Part shown: positions 50,197-61,872 of the stretch, in pieces | Layout of the letters: each line of letters opens with the position of its first letter | How positions within the stretch are numbered: the first letter of the stretch is position 1 | Origin: Sthenelais limicola | Lineage: Eukaryota > Annelida > Polychaeta > Phyllodocida > Sigalionidae | NCBI GenBank assembly: GCA_942159475.1 | Contig: OW804094.1 | Location: 131,054,755-131,118,754, forward strand | Length of the DNA: 64,000 nt | Direction: 5' to 3' | Notes under the pieces: model-generated | Told to the model about the DNA's origin: nothing | Database searches by the model: none | The model's input: only the letters and a program-made list of their open reading frames with translations | Position numbers and translations under genes: made by a program

Positions 50197-50280
50197 AAAT
50201 ATAGGTAGCTACGTCATAAAGAGAGCATATGCGAGTCCCAGATATAGGTAGCCTACGTCATAAAGGGACCATATACGTGG
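50197..50280. repeat. 43-bp imperfect tandem duplication
   Basis: ATAGGTAG(C)CTACGTCATA then AAG-GA-CATAT-CG is present at 50201 and 50244. Intergenic; a simple local duplication. Confidence 0.75.
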
Positions 50281-50451
50281 CTAATTTCTCACTCATAATA
50301 CAAATTGCAAGCAATATAATCAGTCCTAGGAATGGCATGGTAATAATTTTTCTATTTGATCTATAATTTGACAAAAATACACATACCTATGTTATTATAA
50401 TTAAATACACTATCAGATAATTAAGCAATAACCATTTTTATCAATATCAGT

Positions 50452-50934
50452 GTGACCCGCCAAGCAGAAAGGGACCTTCCCGCGGGAGTTATAGTTCCTG
50501 GTATTCCCGCTAGGAGTCACATCATATTCATGACGTCACTGTCACAAATGTTTATATTAGTAATTTTGAGAGGGAGGTAACTTTGAAAGTCTGTAACTTT
50601 ACTATTTTTTGGAGTATCAACAAAATTCTTTCACTTTTATAATGCTCATTTCCCCTTCTGTACACCCCTGTCATTTTTTTTTTTTTTTTTTTTAATATTT
50701 ATTTTTTGTACATGTGATGTGTCACAGTAAAATCAGTCACTCCCCCAACCTATTTGAGATCATCTACTGGAAACTAACATAACTTTACAAAAAAGCCCAT
50801 ATCTCGGCAAATTCTGGGAATTTTCAACTATTTTTTTCGGTTATTGACTCAGGAGGACATGCAGATCCAGAATCTATAATAAAACCAAATTCTAAAATTT
50901 GGCCCTGGAGTCCCCTTTCTGCTTGGCTGGTCAC
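50452..50934. mobile_element. TIR element F (~483 bp)
   Basis: Left end GTGACCCGCCAAGCAGAAAG (then GGAC) is repeated inverted at the right end as CTTTCTGCTTGGCTGGTCAC, about 25 bp with one or two mismatches. The interior has a T run (about 50676-50694) and no ORF. Target duplication not clear. Confidence 0.7.
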
Positions 50935-51619
50935 TCAATAATCTGAGGTGAGCAATGGTAGGGGGTGGGGGTTTAAAATACAAACAAATATATATTTTTT
51001 TCTGTTTAAAAAAGTCCTGCTCTACCCCTCACCCCTACCCAGTCCCCGTTACACTGCAGTTGATGTACGGTAGAAACGAAGGTCAAGTGACCATCATTTT
51101 GTTCTAAATAACCCCAGAGCAATGTGCTTGTTTTGGAAGTCCTAACGACAAAGGTCGTTGTATAGGCTTGTCCCCTGAAACGTCTCTTCCATTGTTTTAT
51201 GCCAGGTCGCTTCCAAGTTTGGCTCTTTCCGGAAGTGGCCTGCCTCCACAGGGGAGGTATCAATTAAATCATTGTGCTATTTTTAGAAAAGCTCTCAAAG
51301 GGCTCTGGGTACGGAGTTGCTATAATTAACATGAAGTAATGACCTTTGTTTTTCCAGTTTGTTATTCTGACTCTACCCTTTGTTTTCGCTACTCAACTTG
51401 TGTCCATTTAACCTCTGTCGATATAGTTATGTGATGCGTGTCAGTTTTCTTGAAAGCTTAGCAATGTGATGCAAGAATTTGGAGAATGGTTGTTGTAAAA
51501 GCTGACCCCTGCTAGCCTTTTTATATATCAGATAGAACGCCATTCATTGGTGCATGGAGAAAAAACTTTCGGGAATTATTGTGTAATATTATGAAAAATC
51601 AACCAATATAATAGAAATA

Positions 51620-51745
51620 TCAAAGTTACACTCACAGTTACCATCGGCAAAAACCTAAAGATTTTCCAAGTTTTGTTCCCTTCATTTCCAACCCATCTCG
51701 AAGTCATTTGACCAAACTGTTGGAGGTTTTTGTCCTGCTGTTATA
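51620..51745 (-). mobile_element. MITE family B, copy 4 (3' part only)
   Basis: The reverse complement contains CCTCCAACAGTTTGGTCAAA, TGACTTCGAGATGGGTTGGA and GGAAAATCTTTAGG, ending in CAGCCTC-like decay and a TTGA boundary, aligned to the end of copies 1 and 2. The other end is lost toward the minisatellite at 51.9 kb. Confidence 0.65.
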
Positions 51746-51901
51746 GCCGTTTTGTCCCCAATCGGAATGGATATCTATATGAAATAGGAAAAATCCCAAA
51801 TATTTTTGTAATATCTGTCTTATGCTATACTCACTCCTTTTCACCAAAATGTACTATGATGTATTCCTACGCCTCTACATCTCCAATGAAACAATAGGAG
51901 G

Positions 51902-52665
51902 GTGAGCGGGAGAGGGAGGGTGAGAGGGAGAGGGGTGTGAGAGGGGTGTGAGCGGGAGAGGGAGGGTGAGAGGAAGAGAGAGGGTGAGAGGAAGAGGGAG
52001 GGTGAGAGGGTGAGCGGGAGAGGCTGGGAGAGGGAGGGTGAGCGGGAGAGGGAGGGTAAGAGCGAGAGTGAGAGTGAGAGTGAGAGGCAGGGTGAGAGGC
52101 AGAGGCAGGGTGAGCGGGAGAGGGAGAGGGAGGGTAAAAGGGAGAGGCAGGGTGAGAGGGAGAGGGGGTGAGCGGGAGAGGGAGGGTGAGCGGGAGAGGG
52201 AGGGTGAGCGGGAGAGGCAGGATGAGCGGGAGAGGCAGGATGAGCGGGAGAGGCAGGGTGAGCGGGAGAGGCAGGATGAGCGGGAGAGGCAGGGTGAGAG
52301 GGAGAGGCAGGGTGAGAGGGAGAGGCAGGGTGAGAGGGAGAGGCAGGGTGAGAGGGAGAGGCAGGGTGAGAGGGAGAGGCAGGGTAAGCGGGAGAGGCAG
52401 GGTGAGAGGGAGAGGCAGGATGAGCGGGAGAGGCAGGGTGAGAGGGAGAGGCAGGGTGAGAGGGAGAGGCAGGGTGAGAGGGAGAGGCAGGGTGAGAGGG
52501 AGAGGCAGGGTGAGCGGGAGAGGCAGGGTGAGAGGGAGAGGCAGGGTGAGAGGGAGAGGCAGGGTGAGAGGGAGAGGCAGGGTGAGAGGGAGAGGCAGGG
52601 TGAGAGGGAGAGGGAGGGTGAGAGGGAGAGGCAGGGTGAGAAGGAGAGGGAGGGTGAGAGGGAAT
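51902..52665. repeat. Minisatellite, 18-bp unit, ~0.76 kb
   Basis: Purine-rich unit GTGAGAGGGAGAGGCAGG and variants (GAGC for GAGA, GATG for GGTG, AGGG for GGCAGG) repeat about 40 times. The left part (51902-52160) is more degenerate. Because 18 is a multiple of 3 and purine-rich DNA has few stops, several frames stay open; none is a gene. Confidence 0.95.
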
Positions 52666-52822
52666 ATCCTTTTCCTTTTTGGAATATCTGTCTTATTATA
52701 TACTTATCACTGGTGGAAAACCAGTAGAGATGAGCGATATGTGACCTGTTACAGAGAGTAAATAGAAATAGTATCGTTCTTCTCAAAAAGCAACTGCTCC
52801 TTGGGCATCAATGGAACCTATG

Positions 52823-53025
52823 TACTGTAAACGTATTTATTTTCGCGCAGATAAATTTTCGCGCACTAAGACCTTTGACACCTTTTCGCGCGTGCAGCAA
52901 GGAAGTCTCACACCTTGTTTATGCAATAATTATACCTTTCACGCAGGATTTATTTTCACGCACAAAGGTGGGTGCGCGAAAATAGCGAAAATAAATACTG
53001 CGCGAACATTAATACGTTTACAGTA
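52823..53025. mobile_element. MITE E with TACTGTAAACGTATT inverted ends (203 bp)
   Basis: Left end TACTGTAAACGTATTTATTT, then TCGCG; right end CGCGAACATTAATACGTTTA, then CAGTA. The interior is rich in TTTTCGCGC. If the outermost TA is the target duplication it fits a Tc1/mariner-type MITE. No ORF. Confidence 0.7.
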
Positions 53026-54973
53026 TGTTATCTGGTATTAGTCTTTAAAAAAGTAGATGGGAGAACATTACCCTAGTAACAATAACAAGTTGACAAAATT
53101 AGCGGCTATAGTTTTAGGATAGAAACGGCTTACCCTGTACAGCTTCACAGATCCAGGCCTGTGCTGATAACAAATGTGGGGATTGGAAAAGTTTATATAA
53201 TAACCCTACAAAGGAGATTGTTATAAATAGTAATATTTACAATTCGTGAACATCGCATTCTGTGGCCGAACGAGAGAAATGGGATATCAACTTACATGGA
53301 TTGCAGCACGATGGTTTGCCATGTTATGCCAGTTATTTCTAATTTCATGTTCCACCTGTCTACGATGACGTGCATTTATATTCTATAATAATCATAAGTG
53401 TTTACACAGGGCGATGGCTGATCCCGGGGCTGATCACTTTGGAAATTCACTTAAATTGAACTATAACATTAATCATCAAATGAAAATAGTAGTAGATCGC
53501 CCAAGAAAAGGGCACCAGATCAGACGCTGTGATCAAGATACCAACAAGAGGATTAAGTACAGAAATAACATGATTTTAAAATAATGGCTTTAAATGAATT
53601 TTATTCTAAATAAAGCTAAACACATGGTACTATTTTGCATAAATCTACAGTATAGCCTTGTGATCGTTCCATGCGTGTGGGTTGAAAGGGGGGCGGGGTG
53701 GGGGTTGCATGGAAGCAAATAGCACATGCAATTTAGGGTTGTTGGTGCAGCATCTTAAGGAGACCAAACACCTAACATAACAGACTATGACTTATTCTTT
53801 CCCATTAACAAAAAAGGCAAAACGGAATGGAGTGGATAGATATCATAACTGCGTCTTAAAATTGTTATCTACACATATATTCATTGCATTTGAATGGTGC
53901 CATGATTTCGTGTGCTCATATTTCTTTTTGTCTTAATATAGATATAATGGTTATTGTGATAATGTTTACCAGAAATTTGGCTCAAGTGTCATGACCATGC
54001 GTATTCTGAGCTCATCTCAGATCTGTATATACCAGGCGCTGATTTTCGTCGTTGGTTATTTAAGTTGATGACACGAGCACATGCCACACCCCGACTATAT
54101 GTGGCGTCTCGTGTCCAAAAATGTACTTGGGTGGGTCTTTATGAGCGCCCATATCGGTAAAAATAATCATATCAAAATTAGTAAGGTAAATATCCCAGTA
54201 AGAATTAGCTCAAGCTGCGAGGACGAACTAATAAGTTCATTTTAAAGTGTTTATTCTGCAATAACATTGCATCCTATCGGACGTTATTCTCAGTCATACA
54301 GTATTACATTAACTTGAATTAGGTAACTCTTGATAATGAAATATTAATAAAAGAAAAAAGAGTGATCGCAATAACAGTAATTCCTAACACCAAAAAAACA
54401 ATGCATTGTTTTAATATTATGTTTATTAAAAAGCATTATTATTTTCGTGCGTTGCCATGAAAATCAAAGAACATTTAACAGAATATTATAAAATATGAAT
54501 TTTTTTCTGCTTCCAATCATATCATCTGAAACACTCCAAATAACTAACCTAATTTCCTATCTGACATCTGTTTTTGTCCGTCAGAAAAACAATTCAAATT
54601 CAATTAGCTTATACTATATCTCCTGTTACATGAATGGTTTAGATATTATAGTGACATAATATGTTAATGTGTTATTTATAGTCGTGACAAAGGAGTCAAA
54701 CTGTTTAGAGATTTAACGAACACAACAAATGGACTGTTGTGGTTTCACTTTTGCACAACGCGAACTAGAAATAGTTTTAATCGACCCATGGCAAAGAATA
54801 ATTGCACTAATAAATTGATAATTATACAGACATGCTTTTGTAAATAAACCAAAAGTTCATTAGATCCAATGAAGATTTTGCAAGCTTGAATTGTCCTTAA
54901 TTTACACTATGGTCCTGATGGAATTCGTTCAGAAGCAATCTGGGGTGTGTTGCATAAGAAATTCTAAAGAGCA

Positions 54974-55075
54974 TGGTCCACTAAGCCGATTCTCGCGCGA
55001 TCCTCACAGAATTTAGTGCAAAAGAGTACTCTGCGGCGCAAAATTGCATGAGAATCGGCTAAGCGGACTAGGCCC
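54974..55075 (-). mobile_element. Palindromic element D, copy 2 (~102 bp)
   Basis: Arms GGTCCACTAAGCCGATTCTC and GAGAATCGGCTAAGCGGACT, then AGGCCC. The interior is the reverse complement of copy 3, so the two lie in opposite orientation 135 bp apart. Confidence 0.75.
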
Positions 55076-55210
55076 TCTACTAAGCAGCTGGTAAGGACAT
55101 TTTAGTGGGGGAAATATTCTATACAGACAATGCTAATTTCTATTCCTACTTTAGCCCTGGAATTCTTACCTAGGCATGAATAATAGCTGTGTAAGGAACA
55201 TTTAAGTAAA

Positions 55211-55317
55211 GGGCCTAGTCCACTAAACCAATTCTCGTGCGATTTTGCGCCGATGAGGACTCTTTTGCACTAAATCCTGTGAGAATCGCATGAGAATCGG
55301 CTTAGTGGACTAGGCCC
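55211..55317 (+). mobile_element. Palindromic element D, copy 3 (~107 bp)
   Basis: Begins GGGCCTAGTCCACTAAACCA and ends GGCTTAGTGGACTAGGCCC. Arms of about 35 bp surround a core with GATGAGGACTCTTTTGCACT. It is too short to encode anything; a small non-autonomous foldback element. Confidence 0.78.
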
Positions 55318-58300
55318 ATAAGGAGTTCTTATGGAACAAGCCCCTGGTTATGTCTGCCCACGTGTATATGTATGCAGTTGATCGTATATCTTGCTGTAGC
55401 AAAACGTGTTTGTACTGTAACAATGTTTATTCAATCAAACCGTTACACAACTGAGAGTTCCGAAAGAAAGCACACGTCAGAAGACAATTTTCCTGTATGG
55501 GAAGGTTTCATGTCATTATCTATATATAATGATACAGTGCTTTAATGCATGTGACTTCATTAAAACATACATAAACCAGAATTAAAATCAAAGCGGTTCA
55601 TTAATTAATTCTTTACATTGACTACAGGCTAGTATTTTTTTAAATACATTTTATTTGAGTCCAATTTCAAAACATTGGTGTTGTCATGAAGCTCAAAGTA
55701 CAAAAGTCTAATAGTAACATGATTTAAGATTAAGCACACGTTTTATAATAACACCTAACAGCTACACAGAAAGTAGTTTTTAAATATAAAGATCCGTGTT
55801 ATAAAAAGTATGTACGTATAGGTATTCAAGTTTTGTTCATTAGCAGGTATAAAAAGTAACGATCTAGAAGTTCTTGTAGCGTTCGATTTGACAACTTTAA
55901 TAATCTTGGCAAGCAAGCATCTTAACCACGATTCATTTTGTTTCGTTTATACCTAAGGGCAGCTTACGCATATTATGCATATTTCGAGTGCATAAACGTG
56001 CTTTCGTTGGTTGTTGCTGTTACTGTTGACTTGTCTCGTCTGAATTAAAAGTGCTTCTCACACCCATGTTTCTCAGGTACTGGAATGTGGTTGTATCCAA
56101 GGGCTCGATCCAAACTCAAAACTACAGAGGAGGGGGTTGGTTGATTGACGGGTGGCTAGGAACGGATTATTCCGGTTATCAACCGGTAGGTCATTATAAA
56201 ATACTGGTGAATCGCATACATGTGTACCTGTGTAGACATAAACTACCAATAGGAACCTATATCGGGGATACGAGAAAAGCTACCTCATCTGTGCTAAGAA
56301 TAAATCAGTGTTTGATCAAATGATGGTACCTTTTGAGTGATCTGATGGTCCAATGCACTCTTCAAGCCGATATTAAAAGAGAGCTGTGTCTTAAAACATG
56401 AATGATATATAACTTTTACAGTGACCTTTGGGTATTTTTCTTAAAAGATATTGTCTGATGTCCTACACGTTAGAGTGTCTTGTAGTTATAGCTATTGACA
56501 CGTGTATAGTTACACCTAGTTGACACGTGGAAGAAGGGCGAGGGTAGGGCCTAAGGTCAATGTGCCCGGTCCATCTGAGGATCGAGATCCAAAAGCCTCC
56601 TTGGCCAGAGTACGTGAGTACAAACAGTACAACCCCGCCGGTCCTCTCTCAAGACCCAGTTAGTGGATAGCGACACCGGTGAGTATTAGCAGAACCAGAA
56701 ATAGACATTCTGGGAAGAAGAAAGAGATAGAATCTCGGACGTAAATGGCCATGAATCTGAGGTATGCGATCCTTATTCATTCATTGTTACCATGCGCCCG
56801 AATAGCTAGCCTGACCAACCTCGACATTCCATGTGCTTACGATAGGATTGGTCAAGTCAAGACGTTAATAGTTCCTTGTGACATACCTAATAATCCTATC
56901 TAAATCTATGAAATGATTTGGTGATTGATCCCCAATGCAGCAGGTGACGGCAATTGTATGGTCGTTCGTTTGCACCCTGGATATTTATGAGGTAGGGTTG
57001 ATATATGAGATGCATTTATCCCAATATTTGTTCTGGAATGTGCCATACTGAGTACTGGAAGTCAATGTTAGTGATGCAATGGCTAGCCATACTCGGTCAA
57101 GCTTGCCTTACGATTGCTAAATCACAGAAACCTTTTAAAATTTGCGACATATCTCAGGCATCCGAGAAGTGAAGGTGAACCCCCCCCCCAGATTGTTTGC
57201 CACACCTATAGTCAGTGGAATGCAGAATAATTTTGATGATCTTTTCTAGTGGCAGTTTCCGACAACTAGAAATCTAATACTAATGTTCATTTCGAAAGTG
57301 GGCACAATCTAAAATCATGTGCAACATTGAGTCATTTTCATCTTCTGGTTTTGTAACTCCGTGTACAAATAACCGATGCCTAAAAAGGCCTTCATGAAAC
57401 TGTAAATTGCAAATTGTTTATTATGATGCCTAAAGAAAAATAACCGAATGCGTGTTATATATTTGAAGAAAAAGGAGGACGATGGTCGACGGTTATGCAT
57501 GGTTGTTTAAGGAGTTATAATACATCTTTGTCGCTTCTTTCTCTTTCATCGCGTGAATAACGTTAAAGCTTGTTATTATTTTTTCCATGTCAATGTATCA
57601 CGGCGAGGGCGTTTCCCCATATTCTCACATATTTTCTGAATGAAAGTTTGGATTAGTTTGGTTGCGGGAAGATATGTTGTTTTCTGCAATTGGTACATAT
57701 TTCCGAAAGCATAATAGATATAGGGCAGGAGGTGCTACACTTATATACAGATCACAGGAATCACGATCATATACTATTTTGGGTTTAAACGTGTTTCTAT
57801 AAGGGCTATTTAACTAATGTGGATCTTAATCTGTATTTGAATAAGAAGAAGGGCATCCATTCTTTTTACAAGTTACAATTTCCTATGTGAATACTTTCGA
57901 AGAATGGTTCTTACTTGTATTTACCAGATTACCAGACACCAAAGGGTTTTCGTTGAAAAATTGTGCTCTATTTAAAACTATGGCACTTAAGTTATTATAT
58001 TGTTGCAGTCGTTTGGTTTGAAAAATTATTAAACCGCAGTTTCGCCTTATCGGATTAGTCAAAGTGGCGTTTTCTTCCCCTTATTTAATGGGATACTGAT
58101 CATACAACTACGGGATTGAGTAAGTATCATTTTGTTGTGAGCCGCTGTTAAAATTGATTTAACTGCCCGTTCTCGACTTCTTGCCCGATGCATTGGTAGG
58201 TAAGATTATGCATCAATGAATGCGCGTAAAAGAGACAAACAAGGATTTGTAGAAAAGGATATATTCATATAATTTATTTGTGTGTATGTATTTGATCACA

Positions 58301-61300
58301 GAATTGTGGTATCTTTGGGAATTCATTACAATGTGTGTATCACAAGTAGTACATCATCAACGAGAGCGGTGAAACGAAGAAGATCGGATGCCCGTTGCAT
58401 AAGAAAAACTTCCTTAACATTTTCCTACCTTAGCTACTTGTCCTTGCTAAGCATATTAGGATCATTTAAGGAAGAATTTCTCATGGAACAGGCCCCAGGC
58501 TGATTTCTTCATCTCCATAATCAGTATCATTATATTCATCCTTATCCCGCGAATAATCATAATAATCATAAGTATAACGATATCAACAGAATGACCTGTC
58601 GCGATCATTTCGATGATCATAAATTTTACATTTTAACTAGTTGATAAATATGCAAATAAATTAGTGTCCATATGTACAACATAGCATGTATTTACAGTCG
58701 GATCGAATGGCCTTCGACAATAATACTAATACTAATGGATAGTTAAAAAGCACACATATCTTTACAGTCTAAATTACATTGTAACTCAGAGGATGTTGAA
58801 CCGTAGTCCCACTGAATTGAAAATTGTACAGAACTTCAGGGGTAATCCCTAAATCCTTAACACAGATATTTACAATCAGGGATGGAAACTATTGCAAATA
58901 ATTATACTGAACAGAAAATCTTCATAACACAATTCACAAATATTTTCATAATTTCAAAGCACCTTGGACATTGAATAAATATCAAACTTTACAACCGGAT
59001 AATTAGTGATATGCCGTAGACACCGTTTCTATCAAACCAATACACTTTATGTTACAAAGATATAGTAAACAGTTCAAACAGAAAGTTTCAAGAGTCAGAA
59101 ATGAGAGCAAATCGATCTGCATTCCGCTGTACTTGGATTGGCGAATTTCGAGACAATTTGTTAAACAGTTCATTAAGTCACCGTACTTAAATAGCAATTG
59201 GTAATGCTGCCCGCAACAAACCGACAATATAATGTACTCGTTAGATATTTCTAATTATTATTTACCCTAATATCAGCTTGAAACGTGTGCTAATATATCA
59301 AATGTTTATCCTTATTTTGACTAACTAGATACATATCTCATGGAGGAAACTATAATGTCTAATTTTGACCCCCAAGGGTGAAATGCGAATTCTGTAAGTA
59401 TTGTATTTTAACTCACGGGCTCCAAAATGAAGTTATGATTGTGATGAAATAAATCAATTAAATCTCTTCCATATTCACGGAGATCATGAGGCCAGCTCAC
59501 GAAATTCAGATGGATTCACGATTATAGCTTGGCAAAATGCTTACAGTACTCTAAGTCAACACAACAATGAGTTATCAGCCAGGTCTATCTTAAACCTATC
59601 TACTTCGACATATCGTTCCATGACAGTACAACCCAACTCCCCCACCCCCACTTCGCGCCTACTATTCATAAAAGATGATACATCTAATGGAATTTCACTC
59701 ATATAATATACATTATATCTAGAGTTTTCGTCGCAGCCTTCGTATATACACACTTGAGATTTTGTGACATCCTCTAACTTTAATCATATCTACATCAACT
59801 ATCAATGGCACAGTAGAGCATAGTAATGTGTATTAAAGAGCCCACAAAATATCATATGTTCACCCACTACATATTGTTGCGATATTTACCACCATTATGT
59901 ACACTATCAATGTCTTCACAACAATTAGAAACATGTGTTTATCTCGTAGTTTCAGGGACAACAGTATGATACAATTATAGTCACTCTCATTTAGAACGAA
60001 AGATACCCGTCAATGACACAAGTAATACAATAATGTACATAATTTCATGAGGTTCGCTTATGGTATATATACCTGTATTAATGTCATTTTTATTTTTCAA
60101 GAACTGGATTTGTTCTTAGTCTGCTTCTAAACAATATGTAACTAAATCTAAGAAAACAATCTAAGGTCATGTTCTTTCATCCTTCAGAAAATGACATTGG
60201 GATTCCGACCATGAACACTAATTTTCACATATCCTCAGTTCGTAAACTGTACATTTGTAAGTAGCTTGAAAAAATATACAAACAAAACCGGGTAACGATT
60301 TTCACATTACATTTTGGAGACAGCGTCCTCATAAGCTTTGACAAGCATATAGATTTAATAAAAGGCCTTAACCTGCCGGACTAGACATGTATAAATTAAA
60401 AATCAACGCAACTGGAAATTGATTATTCCATTATAACTATTTTCCTTGAGATTTCTTGTCGCTTTAGTTCTATAAACTTCTCGATCCTGCAGGGTCACTT
60501 CTCAAAAACTCGTTAAATCCTATTCTAATCCAAACTATTATATGAAAGGCATTCACGATTCTAGTTTCTGTGTACCGGCAAAAAGGCCTTAGTCAAAATT
60601 AGCTAAACTCTACTTGAATCCATACCGTACTATCTATTCAAGAGTGCAGACAATAAGCACCAGTCAAAGTGTCAAAATATGGAATCAAAAAGAAAAACAT
60701 ATCTATCTACATCATTATGTCCTTTTAGTTTCAATTGCCCCAATGATCGGTATGTACAAAACCCGACCATAGACAACATCATCAAGTTGGAATCCCATCA
60801 GAAACATTGGGATAAAATGATGGCGTATTTTGTAGTAGTAAGACTTGACAAAAGTTGAGTAATCTTACTATTTGCATCATGATATCACATGATCCTTTTC
60901 TCTTTCCATCGCCACCTTTGCATCGTGGTGGGCAAAGATATGCTTTGCAAATTCTGGCAGAGACAAGGGTATATAGGGACAGGAAAATGGTCCTTTAAAA
61001 TATTTTAGGGATATAGGGCAATAAATGATATCTAAACATAGATATATAAGCATATGGCCAAAACATGTATAAATGAATTAATTCACTTAAGGTTACGCTC
61101 AATAATATGTATATTTGCACCAAACCGTAGCAGAATGCTCTGGTAATTTCTCTTTTCATTTCTCATACTATATGCTCATTTCTAAGCCCTTTCTCCACCT
61201 CCCTCCTCCGCTATCTATAGTTATTCTGTAATTTATAACCTTTTCTTTCAGGTATTTCACCCTTCTTTCTGTCCCTTGCATTTTGTTGTCACCCTGTCTC

Positions 61301-61310
61301 CTGTCAGATT

Positions 61311-61330
61311 GCCAGCGCCCCCTGGTTTTA
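61311..61330 (-). promoter_or_regulatory. CTCF-like motif
   Basis: On the minus strand reads AAAACCAGGGGGCGCTGGC, sharing the AGGGGGCGC core and most of the flank of the bilaterian CTCF consensus. It lies about 0.55 kb beyond the stop of the ligand gene, between the two convergent genes. Motif match by eye only. Confidence 0.35.
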
Positions 61331-61872
61331 CCTGGAACGAACTCCGAGGCTTTGCCAACAGCCTCCCTCTGTGAGGCCAACCGTCTTGGAGGACAAGGCA
61401 ACGGGGTGGAGGTCCCTGGGTCTGGATCCCTTTATGAGGGAGACCTCATACGGTCAACAAGAATTAGTTTTACTCCTCCCTGTCCTCCCATACATACATA
61501 CCCCACGCTTAAGACCTCGCCATCATCCACCTAATTGACGCGGTCACCCCCTTCTTATCTCATCTTTTCTGCCTACTTTCAAACCTTATCAATATATCAT
61601 TGTACAATGGAACTCATCGACAATTCAAATGTTTGTGTTTGAATTATTTCTGTAGGGGAGACTTGGGTTGGGGTGAACCAACAGAGGCACTCGTTGTTCC
61701 CGAACAACTTAGACCTCCTCACACATTTTCTCCGGGCCTCAAGTAAGGGTAAATTTAACATTTATCCTTTGAAGAGGCTTGCAATCGATCGATTGATCGA
61801 TCCAGAGCGGATAAACCTTATTTTGATTTGTTTTTTTAAAGATTACAGTAATCAATACCATGAAATATCGCC

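Larger units (their letters stand above)
43597..51901. other. Intergenic with transposon relics
   Basis: Contains nested MITEs (44395-44993), element D copy 1, element F, MITE B copy 4, pyrimidine tracts (49530-49770) and a segment with AAATCCAAGATGGCGTCCAA at about 48061 that looks like a dispersed repeat. A CAAAATAAAGAATCC(ATT)n end at 46083-46110 resembles a retroposon tail. No supported protein gene. Confidence 0.5.
53026..61872. other. Intergenic and 3' flank of the TGF-beta ligand
   Basis: Mostly unique AT-rich DNA with element D copies 2 and 3 at 55 kb. The stretch below 61872 is the presumed 3' UTR of the minus-strand ligand gene; candidate minus-strand poly(A) hexamers exist (for example TTTATT near 60092), but none stands out. 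No other gene recognised. Confidence 0.5.

Noticed and set aside
51875..52786. Open frames of 200-300 codons on both strands (Ser/Leu/Pro-rich or Arg/Glu/Gly-rich)
   Set aside because: They are produced wholly by the 18-bp minisatellite; 18 is divisible by 3 and the purine-rich strand lacks stops. No start context, splice or domain support.
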